The notes under the pieces: model-generated | What the model saw: the letters and a program-made list of their open reading frames with translations, nothing else | Told to the model about the DNA's origin: nothing | Databases searched by the model: none | Assembly (NCBI GenBank): GCA_019117005.1 | Contig: DXAO01000052.1 | Span: forward strand, 34,461-98,460 | DNA: 64,000 nt | Direction of reading: 5' to 3' | Source of the DNA: Candidatus Collinsella stercoripullorum | Lineage (GTDB): Bacteria; Actinomycetota; Coriobacteriia; Coriobacteriales; Coriobacteriaceae | Translations under genes and position numbers: made by a program | In this document: one piece after another, positions 53,262 through 62,487 of the stretch | How the letters are laid out: every line of letters begins with the position of its first letter | How positions within the stretch are numbered: the stretch's first letter is position 1

Positions 53262-54092
53262 ATGAGGGAAGAGGCGGGCGGCTCGCAGCCGACCGGCGGC
53301 GCTCCGGGCACGCGCTACGCCATGGGACGCGTCCATTCGGTGGAGAGCATGGGCACCGTCGACGGGCCGGGGATCCGTTTCGTCGTCTTCCTGCAGGGCT
53401 GCCCCATGCGCTGCCTGTACTGCCACAACCCCGACACCTGGGACGCCGGACCCGGCGCCGGCTCCCCGACGACGGTCGAGGAGCTCATCGAGCGCTTCGA
53501 GTCCAACCGCGCCTATTACCGCACGGGCGGGGTCACCGTGACGGGCGGCGAGCCGCTGCTGCAGCCGGAGTTCGTGGCGGACCTGTTCGCCGCCCTGCAC
53601 GCGCGCCCCGCGGGCAGGGTCCACACCTGCCTTGATACCTGCGGATACGCGTTCGATCCGGAGCATCCCGACCGCTGGGGGCGCGTCCTTTCGGAGACCG
53701 ACCTCGTCCTGCTCGACATCAAGCACGCAGACCCCGCGGGGCATCGCCGGCTCACCGGGCGCGACCCGGGTCGCATCCTCGCCTTCGGCGACGAGCTCGC
53801 GCGGCGCGGCATCGACACGGTGATCCGCCACGTGGTGGTCCCCGGGTACACGGACTCCTTCGAGGAGTGCGAGGCGCTCGGGCGCCTCATCGCCCCGTGG
53901 CGCAACGTGGTCGGCTTGGAGATGCTGCCGTATCACACGATGGGCGAGTCGAAGTACGAGCGCCTGGGCCTGGCCTACCCGCTTGCGGGGACCGAGGCCA
54001 TGGACGCCGGGCGCATCCCGGAGCTGCGCGCGGCGGTCCTGCGCGGCATGCGCGCAGCTCGGGGGGTGGCACCGGCCCGCCGCCCGTCCTGA
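53262..54092 (+). CDS. pflA: Pyruvate formate-lyase activating enzyme
   Basis: A 276-residue radical-SAM enzyme that makes the glycyl radical on PFL. GCPMRCLYCHNPDTW gives the CX3CX2C cluster (Cys47, 51, 54); TVTGGEPLLQPEFV and LLDIKHADPAGH are PFL-AE features; LEMLPYHTMGESKYERLG is the C-terminal signature. ATG 53262 has GAGAGGAG upstream. Its substrate here would be the separate 83-residue protein at 51030, in complex with the PFL body. Confidence 0.94.
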   Translation: MREEAGGSQPTGGAPGTRYAMGRVHSVESMGTVDGPGIRFVVFLQGCPMRCLYCHNPDTWDAGPGAGSPTTVEELIERFESNRAYYRTGGVTVTGGEPLLQPEFVADLFAALHARPAGRVHTCLDTCGYAFDPEHPDRWGRVLSETDLVLLDIKHADPAGHRRLTGRDPGRILAFGDELARRGIDTVIRHVVVPGYTDSFEECEALGRLIAPWRNVVGLEMLPYHTMGESKYERLGLAYPLAGTEAMDAGRIPELRAAVLRGMRAARGVAPARRPS

Positions 54093-54290
54093 TACCGGGT
54101 CGGGCCCGGCGATGCCGGGGAAGGGGCCGTCCCGCCCGCGTCGCCGGTCCCGATGACGTCGCCGTCTACGATGGCGCAGCCGGCGCCGTTCCGCCGGCGG
54201 CTCAGGATGCGGGCGGCGGGACGGCGGATCGTCCGGCGCGCCGGTCCCGCAGCGGCGGCATGGCCGCCCGCCGCCCCCGAGCCCTCGCGT

Positions 54291-55931
54291 CTACCTGCCG
54301 AGCCACCTCAGGATGAAGTTGACGATGGCCGCCGCGTCGTTGATGCTCAGGAAGGGCGGCAGCTCCGCCGCCTCGCCGTCCTCGCGGGCCGCCTTCGCGG
54401 CGCGCCGGCGGAAATCCCGCTCGACGATGTCGTTGCAGGCGACCGCCAGCGTGTTGCCGTCGATGAGGTCGTAGGAGGTGTCCCCCCTCAGCCGGTCGAC
54501 GCCCGAGCGCGTCACCACGATGTTGGGCAGGCCCGCGGTCTTGTACCCCTCGACGATCACCACGTCGACGTCGGTGTAGTGCGTGAGCAGGTCGCGCACG
54601 GGGACCTCCTCGCTCGTGGTGTCGGCGTACTCGGCGTACCTGCCCGGGGCGATGAGCCCGACATGGCGGCTTCCCGCCTGGGCGTGGCGCCAGGAGTCCT
54701 TCCCCGGCTGGTCGATGTCGAAGCCCTTGTGCCCGTGGTGCTTGATCGATCCCACGCGCAGGCCGCGCTGCGTGAGGCGCGAGATGATCTTCTCCACCAA
54801 GGTGGTCTTGCCGGAGTTCTGATAGCCGATGAAGGCGATGGCGGGGGCGGGGGTGCCGCTCCCCGGGCCGCCCGGGAGGGGGGAGGATGCGGCGCATCCG
54901 ACGCCGGGGTCCGTATCGGGCTCGGCCGCACGGGGCGCGTCGCCCGGGCCCCTCCTGTCCGCCGGGGCAGCGCCGACGTCGGCGCCGTCCGCCGCACAGG
55001 CCGCGGGCGCACCCGGGACGTCTCCCGCCCGGGCGGCCGCCGCGGCGCCGCCCCCGGACCCGGGTTCCTCGGCCGCCCGGTCCTCCGCCGAGGCGGCGTC
55101 CCCGCCCCCGGCCCCCTCGGCGGCGAGCCCGTCGGGGCCGGTCTCCGCGCGCTGCCACAGCCCCGAGCGCCCGCCCTCCTTGCGCAGCAGCCGCACGTCG
55201 ACGACCTCCATGCCGCGGTCGACGGCCTTGCACATGTCGTAGATGGTGAGGCAGGCGACGGAGGCCGCGGTGAGCGCCTCCATCTCGATGCCCGTCACGC
55301 CGGTGACGCCGCAGGCGGCGAGCACGTGGAAGCCCACGCGCCCATCGGGCCGCGCGCCCGCTCCCGATGCGGGGATCGGCTCGATGTCGACCTTGCTCTT
55401 GGTGAGCATGAGGGGATGGCACATGGGGACGAGCTCGCTGGTCCGTTTGGACGCCATGATGCCGGCGACGCGCGCGCAGGCGAGCACGTCGCCCTTCTTC
55501 GCGCGGTCCTCGAGCACCATGCGCTGGGTCTCGGGATGCATGAGGATGCTGCCCTCGGCCACGGCGAGTCGCGCGGTCACCGCCTTGCCGCCCACGTCGA
55601 CCATGCGCACATCGCCCTTCTCGTCCACGTGGGTGAGCTCGTCGCGGTAGGCGTCGCGCGGGGCGCCGCCGGGGGAGCGGGCGGGGTCCGCGGGTGCGGG
55701 CGCACCGTCGGTCCCCGCGAGGGGCCCGCGCGCGTCGGCGTCCGGGGCCTGCGCGCCCGCCGCGGGCCCGCTCGCCTCCGGGGTCCCCGCCGATGCCCCG
55801 GTGCCGGGGCGGGCGTCGGCGCCGGGGCCGCCCGCCGTCCGCGCGGCGGCGCCCGTCCCCACCACGGCGGCGGGGTACTTCTCGCCCGTCTCCTGCTTGA
55901 GGACCGGGCGCTTGGTGGATTTCCTGGCCAT
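54291..55931 (-). CDS. MoaC-MobB fusion for molybdenum cofactor synthesis
   Basis: A 546-residue fusion. Residues 1-90: basic start then Ala/Pro/Gly-rich linker. MoaC (cyclic pyranopterin monophosphate synthase) at about 95-245: DVRMVDVGGKAVTARLAVAE, PMCHPLMLTKSKVDI, MCKAVDRGMEV. A second low-complexity linker of about 120 residues follows. MobB (guanine-dinucleotide step, GTP binding) at about 363-546: AFIGYQNSGKTTLVEKII Walker A and SIKHHGHKGFDIDQPGKDSW. GGAGG precedes the ATG by seven bases. It begins three bases after moaA. MoaC and MobB are usually separate genes. Confidence 0.92.
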   Translation of the reverse strand: MARKSTKRPVLKQETGEKYPAAVVGTGAAARTAGGPGADARPGTGASAGTPEASGPAAGAQAPDADARGPLAGTDGAPAPADPARSPGGAPRDAYRDELTHVDEKGDVRMVDVGGKAVTARLAVAEGSILMHPETQRMVLEDRAKKGDVLACARVAGIMASKRTSELVPMCHPLMLTKSKVDIEPIPASGAGARPDGRVGFHVLAACGVTGVTGIEMEALTAASVACLTIYDMCKAVDRGMEVVDVRLLRKEGGRSGLWQRAETGPDGLAAEGAGGGDAASAEDRAAEEPGSGGGAAAAARAGDVPGAPAACAADGADVGAAPADRRGPGDAPRAAEPDTDPGVGCAASSPLPGGPGSGTPAPAIAFIGYQNSGKTTLVEKIISRLTQRGLRVGSIKHHGHKGFDIDQPGKDSWRHAQAGSRHVGLIAPGRYAEYADTTSEEVPVRDLLTHYTDVDVVIVEGYKTAGLPNIVVTRSGVDRLRGDTSYDLIDGNTLAVACNDIVERDFRRRAAKAAREDGEAAELPPFLSINDAAAIVNFILRWLGR

Positions 55932-55934
55932 GGG

Positions 55935-57011
55935 TCAGCCTCCGATCTGGGACATGAAGCGCGCCGTCCCGTCGGCTGTCTCGTGCTCGAGCGGCTTGCG
56001 CGCGATGGCGGTGCGGTAGATATCGAGCACGCGGCCGTCGTCGCCGGCGCGCAGCGCCTCGCGGACGGGGTACTCGTCATCCGAGAACAGGCAGGGGCGC
56101 AGGGTGCCGTCCGCCGTGAGCCGCAGGCGGTTGCAGTGGCTGCAGAAATGGTTGGACATGGCGGAGATGAACCCGACCGTCCCCGCGGCGCCCGGGAACC
56201 TCCAGTACCGCGCCGGCCCCGCGCCGTCCGGCCCCGCGCCGTCGACGGGGACGAGCCCGCCGATGCCCGCGGCCTCCCCGGCGGCGGAGATCGCCTCGCG
56301 CAGCTCGTCGGAGGGTACGATGTCGCTCGCGTCCCATGCCTCGGGGTGCAGCTCGGGCGCGGTGCCGCTCCGGCCGGGCGGGCAGTGCGGCTCGTTTTTG
56401 CAGGCAGCCATGGTCTCCTCGTTGCCGATGGGCATGTACTCGATGAAGCGCACGTGCACGGGGCGGTCGAGCGAGAGCCGGGCGAGCCCGAGGGCGTCCT
56501 GGTGCAGGCGGCGCACGACCACCGTGTTCACCTTCACCGGATGGAAGCCGTACGCGAGCGCGGCGTCGATGCCCGCCATCGCCTGCTCCAGCCGCCCCAG
56601 GCGCGTGATGCGCGAGAACTGCGCGGGGTCGAGGGTGTCCAGCGAGATGTTCACGCGGTCGAGCCCGGCGTCGCGCAGGTCGTCGGCCATGCGCGGCAGC
56701 AGCGCGCCGTTGGTGGTGAGCGAGATGTCCTCGATCTCGGGGATGACCCGGATCGAGCGGATGAGCGGGACGATCCTGTGCGAGACGAGCGGTTCGCCGC
56801 CCGTCAGGCGGATCCGGCGGATGCCCTCCCGCGCGACCAGGGCCACGAAGCGCGCGATCTCCTCGGCGCTGAGCAGCTCCTCGTGGGAGCGCGCGGCGAC
56901 CCCCTCTGCGGGCATGCAGTACACGCACCGGTAGTTGCACTTATCGGTGACGGAGATGCGCAGGTAGGTTATGCTGCGGCCGAAGCCGTCGCGGAGCTCG
57001 CGGGTTCCCAA
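55935..57011 (-). CDS. moaA: GTP 3',8-cyclase MoaA
   Basis: A 358-residue radical-SAM enzyme that starts molybdenum cofactor synthesis from GTP. CNYRCVYC at residues 25-32 is the SAM cluster; IRLTGGEPL, and the C-terminal cluster CSHCNRLRLTADGTLRPC are all present. TTG 57011 fits the usual start with GAAAGGG about ten bases upstream; a GTG at 57059 would add 16 residues. The FPGAAGTVGFISAMSN stretch is typical; a Gly/Pro/Ala insertion lies near residues 235-275. moaC-mobB follows in the same operon. Confidence 0.93.
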   Translation of the reverse strand: MGTRELRDGFGRSITYLRISVTDKCNYRCVYCMPAEGVAARSHEELLSAEEIARFVALVAREGIRRIRLTGGEPLVSHRIVPLIRSIRVIPEIEDISLTTNGALLPRMADDLRDAGLDRVNISLDTLDPAQFSRITRLGRLEQAMAGIDAALAYGFHPVKVNTVVVRRLHQDALGLARLSLDRPVHVRFIEYMPIGNEETMAACKNEPHCPPGRSGTAPELHPEAWDASDIVPSDELREAISAAGEAAGIGGLVPVDGAGPDGAGPARYWRFPGAAGTVGFISAMSNHFCSHCNRLRLTADGTLRPCLFSDDEYPVREALRAGDDGRVLDIYRTAIARKPLEHETADGTARFMSQIGG

Positions 57012-57326
57012 AGTCGTGCGGCCCTTTCTCGGCGGATGGTCCTCATCCAAGGATAGCACCGATTCCGCGGACACCCTCCCCGCCGCTTCGGAGGGCGGGG
57101 CGCGGGGGCGCCGGATCCCGACGAAGCGCGTCGCCATCCGGGCGATGGGGTGCGGGGGTCTGTGGTAGCATGTCCTCCCAAAGCGGGCTTCGACGCGAAC
57201 GGGGAGGGCGAACGGTCCATGGCGGCATAGGGGAGGATCCGACGGGCACATCGTGCCGATGTTAAAGGGGGCCGTCCGCTCGACGGCGCCCCGTCTCACG
57301 CGTCCCCTCGTTACCAAGGAGCCCCC

Positions 57327-58604
57327 ATGTCACCCTTGCGTTCCCTCGCATCCTTCTCCCCCGATCTCTCCTCCCAGGTCAGAAACCTGGTCGCTTTGCG
57401 CTTCTGCCTGTTCCTCGGCGCCATGAGCAGCTATTTCATCGGCGTGATGGGGACCCTCACCTTCGCCATGGGCGGGGGCGTGGGACAGAACGCCATGGCC
57501 GTCGCCCTGCTCAACCTGTTCCAGATGGTGGGCAACGCATCCGGCGGGAGCTTCCTGGACCGTCGCGGCCCCTGCCGGCATCTCCGCTGGGTCGTGGCGC
57601 TGCTCGCCGTCTGCGGCCTGCTGTTCCAGGTGGTCGCCACCTCGTCGACCGGCGTGCTCGTCGGCGCCGCGTTCTTCGGCTTCTGCTGGGGCGCGAGCGA
57701 CATGGTGGCGCGCTCCTACCCGGCCTACCTGTCCGACGACCCCGACGAGCTGAAGCGCATCAACTCCCTCGTCATGCTGGCGAGCAACGCCGCCATCGTC
57801 ATCGGGCCGGTCGTGGGCGGCCTCATCGCCCTGCTCGGGTCCACCCAGGCGGTCTTCCTGTTCCTGTCGGCGTGCTCGCTGCTCGCGCTGGTCCCGGGGC
57901 TGCGGTTCCGACCGCTCGTCGAGCCCGCCGACGAGCCCGTCGCGCAGCCGACCGAGGCCGACCGCGCGGCCGACGCGCCCGAGTCGACCTCGCGCGACGC
58001 CGCGCTCGCCGGCTTCCAGACCATCTTCTCGTCCCGCGCCCTCACCCTGCTGTTCTGGTCCACGATGCTGTGCTTCCTGGGATACAGCGCGTTCGACCCC
58101 CTCGAGTCGCTCTACTACCGCGACGTGCTGCGGGTCGGTGCGGAGTGGATGGGATGGCTGTCGGCCGCGGCCGGCGTCGGCGGCATCCTGGGCACGGCGC
58201 TCGCCGGGCTGATCCCCGGCCGCCACATGAACGTCCGGACCCTGCTCGCCGTGCTCGCCAGCATGGGCGCGGGGTGCGTGCTCTACGTGGCGACCTCCTC
58301 GCCGTGGGTCGCCATGGCGGGGCAGCTCGCCCTCGGGGTGTTCAACGGCGCGTTCGTGCCCATCCGCGACACGCTCGTCCAGATGCACACCCCGCTCGCG
58401 CGCGTGGGGCGGGTGAGCGCCGCGATGCTCATGGGCTACAACGTGGCGGGCGTGGTCCCGCTGCTGTGCGCGCCCGTTCTGGCGCGGATATTCGGCGTGC
58501 AGGGGACGCTCGTCGGCGCGTCGGTCGTGGTGACCGTCGTCCCGATCGCCATCCTGCTCGTGCGCGGCCGGGCGCTCGCCGCCATGGTCGCCGACGAGGT
58601 GTAG
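57327..58604 (+). CDS. Major facilitator superfamily transporter
   Basis: A 425-residue transporter with about 12 helices. The loop after helix 2 carries ASGGSFLDRRGPCRHLR, the MFS motif A region; a polar central loop (about 190-230, rich in Glu/Asp/Ala) divides the halves. AAGGAG lies five bases before the ATG. It is divergent from moaA. Substrate unknown; the layout resembles drug exporters. Confidence 0.85.
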   Translation: MSPLRSLASFSPDLSSQVRNLVALRFCLFLGAMSSYFIGVMGTLTFAMGGGVGQNAMAVALLNLFQMVGNASGGSFLDRRGPCRHLRWVVALLAVCGLLFQVVATSSTGVLVGAAFFGFCWGASDMVARSYPAYLSDDPDELKRINSLVMLASNAAIVIGPVVGGLIALLGSTQAVFLFLSACSLLALVPGLRFRPLVEPADEPVAQPTEADRAADAPESTSRDAALAGFQTIFSSRALTLLFWSTMLCFLGYSAFDPLESLYYRDVLRVGAEWMGWLSAAAGVGGILGTALAGLIPGRHMNVRTLLAVLASMGAGCVLYVATSSPWVAMAGQLALGVFNGAFVPIRDTLVQMHTPLARVGRVSAAMLMGYNVAGVVPLLCAPVLARIFGVQGTLVGASVVVTVVPIAILLVRGRALAAMVADEV

Positions 58605-58788
58605 CGCCCGTCGATTCCGTCCGGGCCGCTCCCGCGGCGGTATCGGGGTCCCGCGGCCGGCCGCCCCGCCGTCGGGGGCTGCGGTCGGGGGCGGGTGCAG
58701 ATGGCGGACGGCGCGGCCCCGCACCCGGGGTGCGCGGATGCGTGGTAAGCTGGCGGGGCCGCAGACGCCGACGCACCCGGGAGGACCC

Positions 58789-59271
58789 ATGGAGAAGATC
58801 GCCAGCTTCACCGTCGACCACCTGACGCTCGAGCCGGGCGTCTACGTCTCGCGCATCGACCGCGACCCGGATACGGGCGCGGCGGTCACCACCTTCGACC
58901 TGCGCCTCACCGCCCCCAACCGCGAGCCGGTCATGAACACCGCCGAGTGCCACACCATCGAGCACCTGGGCGCCACCTTCCTGCGCAACCACCCCGTGTG
59001 GGCGCCGCGCGTGGTGTACTTCGGGCCCATGGGGTGCCGGACCGGCTTCTACCTCGCGGTGTTCGGCGAGGTGGGCGCCGAGGAGGTCCTGCCTCTCGTG
59101 CGCGAGCTGTTCGCCTTCGTCCGCGGCTTCGACGGGGAGATCCCCGGTGCCCGCCCGGAGGAGTGCGGCAACTACCTGGACCAGAACCTGCCGATGGCGC
59201 GGTGGCTGGCGGCGCGCTTCATCGAGCGCGACCTCGACCGCGCGGACGGGCCCCGTCTGAGTTACCGGTAG
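58789..59271 (+). CDS. luxS: S-ribosylhomocysteine lyase LuxS
   Basis: A 160-residue metalloenzyme that splits S-ribosylhomocysteine into homocysteine and the AI-2 precursor DPD. Metal ligands are His55 and His59 (NTAECHTIEHLG) and Cys126 (RPEECGNYLD); the catalytic Cys83 is in FGPMGCRTGFYL. Starts at MEKIASFTVDHLTLEPG with GGGAGG four to five bases upstream; the longer frame has no site. It stands alone. Confidence 0.96.
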   Translation: MEKIASFTVDHLTLEPGVYVSRIDRDPDTGAAVTTFDLRLTAPNREPVMNTAECHTIEHLGATFLRNHPVWAPRVVYFGPMGCRTGFYLAVFGEVGAEEVLPLVRELFAFVRGFDGEIPGARPEECGNYLDQNLPMARWLAARFIERDLDRADGPRLSYR

Positions 59272-59475
59272 CCGGTCGTTCCGACGATCCATCGGCCGCC
59301 CCGTGAGGGCGGTCCGGTGCCAGAGCGCCGTCCCCGGCGGTGCTCCACGAGTTCGAGATCATCGCAGGGGAGCGAAGGTCCGGGGCCGCCGCGCCGTCCC
59401 CGGCGGTGCTCCCATGGGGCGACCGCCCCTGCGATCGAGGCTTGCCCGCTTTGCGTCCCGCCGCCCGCGCGCGGC
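59272..59475. other. Short gene-free stretch with repeats
   Basis: GCGCCGTCCCCGGCGGTGCTCC occurs twice in part (59325-59345 and 59390-59411). No gene is seen. Confidence 0.4.
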
Positions 59476-59708
59476 TCACCCCGGTTGCCCGGGCACGGGG
59501 AGATGGGTGTAGGGCAGCGAGCGCTCGATGAACCGCGCGCTCTCCTCGTAGCTCGCCGCGCAGACGCAGCTGAACAGGACATCCAGCACGAACTTCGGCA
59601 GGACACGCCGACTTCGTGACCGCTGGGGTGGATGACGACGGCCTTTGGAACGCTTTCTCGCATCTCGGTCTTGTAGAGAGCGCTACAGTTAGTCATCACT
59701 AGCATCAT
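59476..59708 (-). pseudogene. Probable decayed gene with a frame break
   Basis: Two minus-strand frames look like protein in succession: NCSALYKTEMRESVPKAVV then IHPSGHEVGVSC (to about 59600), and in a shifted frame KFVLDVLFSCVCAASYEESA then RFIERSLPYTHLPVPGQPG ending at 59476. No ribosome site precedes the first. A single frameshift would join them to about 75 residues. No family recognised; chance is possible. Confidence 0.35.
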
Positions 59709-59762
59709 CGGAACCGTTCAGCGCATCCGGGACCGACCGGAGCGCCAGTGAGGAGTGCACTC

Positions 59763-60035
59763 ATGGGTCTGTTCGACATGTTCAAGAAGAAGTCCGAGCC
59801 CGCCGCGCCCGCCGGCCCCGCGCCGGTGTCCGCCCAGGCTGTGCCCGACACGCTGTGCGCACCGGTGTCCGGCCGCGTCATCAAGATGAGCCGCGCCGCC
59901 ATCGCCGAGGCCGGCCACCCCGACTGCGTGGTGCTCGCCGTCTCCAACACCGCCGAGTTCGCGGACGTCCGGCTCACCGTCGACCCGGAGTCGACCGTTC
60001 CCGCCGGCGCAGCCGTTGCGAAGGTCGTGCGCTGA
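59763..60035 (+). CDS. 90-residue protein with an EIIA-Glc-like beginning
   Basis: Starts MGLFDMFKKKSEPAAPAG, a typical EIIA-Glc N-terminus, then DTLCAPVSGRVIKMSRAAIA like the first strand of EIIA. The rest (VVLAVSNTAEFADVRLTVDP to the end) is shorter than EIIA and lacks its active His region; it could fold like a lipoyl/biotinyl domain but lacks the MKM motif. GAGGAG lies eight bases before the ATG. It is just upstream of HPr, which favours a PTS-related role. Not firmly identified. Confidence 0.55.
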   Translation: MGLFDMFKKKSEPAAPAGPAPVSAQAVPDTLCAPVSGRVIKMSRAAIAEAGHPDCVVLAVSNTAEFADVRLTVDPESTVPAGAAVAKVVR

Positions 60036-60208
60036 CCGATAGCATCTTCGTGACGCCGCGCCGGGTGCCGGCGGGTCCGCCCGTCCCGGGCGCCGCCCCG
60101 TCCGTTTCGTCGGCGTAAACGCCCCGCCGGGTCGCGCCCGGCGGGCGCATAGTTGAGCGGGAGCCGGGCGCGCCCGGTTTCCCGTATCCGACACCAGGAG
60201 GTACCGCC

Positions 60209-60457
60209 ATGATCAAGTTCCAGCATCTCATCGAGGCCGAGGAGGGGCTGCACGCGCGCCCCGTCGCCGACGTCGCCTACACCCTCAACAACTGCTCGAG
60301 CGACGTGCAGATCACGTTCAACGGCAAGACGGCCTCGGGCCGCGACCTCATGGAGATGCTGTCTCTCGACGCCAACAAGGGCGACATCATCGACGTCCTG
60401 ATCGTGGGCGGCAACGAGGAGGAGACCCGCGAGGAGCTGCTCAAGGTGCTTCCGTAA
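60209..60457 (+). CDS. ptsH: HPr phosphocarrier with Asp at position 46
   Basis: An 82-residue PTS phosphocarrier. EEGLHARPVADVA has phospho-acceptor His15 followed by Arg17, as required. In low-GC Gram-positives residue 46 is Ser, phosphorylated by HPr kinase; here NGKTASGRDLMEMLSLD gives Asp46. Asp46 is a known mimic of phospho-Ser in laboratory HPr mutants. GGAGG lies upstream of the ATG by about seven to eight bases. Enzyme I is not in the window. Confidence 0.9.
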   Translation: MIKFQHLIEAEEGLHARPVADVAYTLNNCSSDVQITFNGKTASGRDLMEMLSLDANKGDIIDVLIVGGNEEETREELLKVLP

Positions 60458-60664
60458 GGGGATCGGTCGCGGCCGCGGCCCGTCGCGCGATCGCCGACGG
60501 CGCCTTGCGGCGCGCGTCCGTCCGATAGGGGCGCCCCGTCCCTTGCGCTACGGCGACCCCGTCCGTTTCCGAATGTGTTCGGTGCGGCGCTCCACCATGC
60601 TGGAGCGCCGCACTTGCGTATAATGGGGTGCACATCGACGTTAAGATCTGAAGGGGGAGCGCCC

Positions 60665-60973
60665 ATGGCACTCACCGAAGCCGACGTGCGCGGCATCGCG
60701 GACTACGCCCGCATCGCGCTCGAAGGGCCCGAGCTCGAGGAGATGACCGCCTACCTCAACGACGCGGTCGACATGCTCGCGCCCGTGCTCGCATACGACC
60801 TGCCCGACATCGAGCCGACCTTCCATCCCATCGGCGACCTCGCCAATGTGATGCGCGAGGACGAGGAGCTGGGTCGGCGCGACCTGCCGCTCGAGATGGC
60901 GCTCGAGAACGCCGCGAGCACGCGCGAGCGCTACTTCCGCGTGCCGTCGATCCTGGGGGAGGGCGATCGCTGA
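60665..60973 (+). CDS. gatC: Asp-tRNA(Asn)/Glu-tRNA(Gln) amidotransferase subunit GatC
   Basis: A 102-residue subunit that clamps GatA to GatB. Starts MALTEADVRGIADYARIAL and has LPDIEPTFHPIGDLANVMRE then RERYFRVPSIL, the C-terminal belt. GGGGGAG lies five bases upstream. Its TGA overlaps the gatA ATG. Confidence 0.95.
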   Translation: MALTEADVRGIADYARIALEGPELEEMTAYLNDAVDMLAPVLAYDLPDIEPTFHPIGDLANVMREDEELGRRDLPLEMALENAASTRERYFRVPSILGEGDR

Positions 60974-62487
60974 TGGCATCCATCGACACCCTGACCGCCG
61001 CCCGCATCGCCGCCGGCGTCCGCGCGGGGGAGTTCTCCGCGCGCGAGGTCGCCGAGGCCTCCCTGGACGCCATCGAGGCGCGCGACGGCGCCGTGCAGGC
61101 GTTCCTGCAGGTCGTCCCCGAGCTCGCCCTCGAGGCCGCCGACCGCATCGACGCGGCCCGCGCCGCCGGCGAGGAGCTGCCCCCGCTCGCCGGCGTCCCC
61201 TTCGCCATCAAGGACAACATGAACCTCGTGGGCACCCGCACCACCTGCGCCTCGCGCATGCTCGCCGATTACGAGAGCGTCTACACGGCCACGTGCGTCC
61301 AGCGCATGCTCGATGCCGGCTGCCTGCCGGTGGGCAAGGCGAACATGGACGAGTTCGCCTTCGGGTCGTCCACCGACAGCTCGGCCTTCCACCCCACCAA
61401 CAACCCGTGGGATACCGAGCGCGTCCCCGGCGGCTCGTCGGGCGGCTCCGCTGCGGCGGTCGCCGCGGGCGAGGTCCCGCTCTCGCTCGGCTCCGATACC
61501 GGCGGCTCGATCCGCCAGCCCGCCGCGCTGTGCGGCGTGGTGGGGATGAAGCCCACCTATGGCGCCGTCTCGCGCTACGGCGTGGTCGCGTTCGGGTCCT
61601 CGCTCGACCAGGTCGGCCCGTTCGCGCGCACGGTCGAGGACGTGGCGCTCGCCATGGGCGCGCTCACCTGCGCGGGGCGCGACCCGTACGATGGCACGAG
61701 CCAGGATTGCCCGGTGGACTTCCTCGAGCACCTGGAGGACCCCATCGAGGGCCGGCGCGTGGGCATCATCCCGGCGTTCATGGAGGCTGAGGGCCTGACT
61801 TCCGAGGTCCGCGCCGCGGTCGAGTCCGCAGCCTCCGCCCTCGAGGCGCAGGGCGCCGAGCTCGTCGAGGTCGACCTGCCGCATCTGGACGCCGCCATCG
61901 CCGCCTACTACGTCATCGGGCCCGCCGAGGCGTTCTCCAACCTGGCGCGCTTCGACGGCATCCGCTACGGCTACCAGGAGGAGGGGTGCGCCAACCTGGC
62001 GGACCAGAGCTCTCGGTCCCGCGCCCACGGCTTCGGGGCGGAGGCCAAGCGCCGCCAGCTGCTCGGCGCCTACCTGCTGTCCTCCGGCGTGTACGACAAG
62101 TACTACTATGCCGCGCAGAAGGCGCGCACGCTCATCACGCGGGACTACGCCGCGGCATGGGACCGCTGCGACGCGATCCTCATGCCCGCGAGCCCGCGCA
62201 CGGCCTTCCGGCACGGGGAGATCTCCGATCCCACCCAGATGTACCTGTCCGACCTGTACACCATCTCGATCAACATCGCCGGCAACGGCGGCATCACGGT
62301 GCCGGTGGGGCTCGGTGCGGATTCGGGGCTGCCGGTGGCGGCCCAGCTCGTCGGTCCCGCCTTCAAGGACCGCACGCTGCTCATGTTCGCCCGCGCCCTG
62401 GAGCGCGGCCTCGCCGACGCCGCGACGGGCGCCCCCGTGCTCTCCGTCGCGCCGGATTTCGCCGGGAAGGGGGGTGAGCTCGCATGA
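60973..62487 (+). CDS. gatA: Amidotransferase subunit GatA
   Basis: A 504-residue amidase that frees ammonia from Gln for tRNA amidation. The Ser-cis-Ser-Lys triad is Lys80 (PFAIKDNM), and the Ser residues in PGGSSGGSAAAVAAG and SDTGGSIRQPAALCG. GMKPTYGAVSRYGVVAFGSS is typical. ATGA overlaps join it to gatC before and gatB after. Confidence 0.97.
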   Translation: MASIDTLTAARIAAGVRAGEFSAREVAEASLDAIEARDGAVQAFLQVVPELALEAADRIDAARAAGEELPPLAGVPFAIKDNMNLVGTRTTCASRMLADYESVYTATCVQRMLDAGCLPVGKANMDEFAFGSSTDSSAFHPTNNPWDTERVPGGSSGGSAAAVAAGEVPLSLGSDTGGSIRQPAALCGVVGMKPTYGAVSRYGVVAFGSSLDQVGPFARTVEDVALAMGALTCAGRDPYDGTSQDCPVDFLEHLEDPIEGRRVGIIPAFMEAEGLTSEVRAAVESAASALEAQGAELVEVDLPHLDAAIAAYYVIGPAEAFSNLARFDGIRYGYQEEGCANLADQSSRSRAHGFGAEAKRRQLLGAYLLSSGVYDKYYYAAQKARTLITRDYAAAWDRCDAILMPASPRTAFRHGEISDPTQMYLSDLYTISINIAGNGGITVPVGLGADSGLPVAAQLVGPAFKDRTLLMFARALERGLADAATGAPVLSVAPDFAGKGGELA

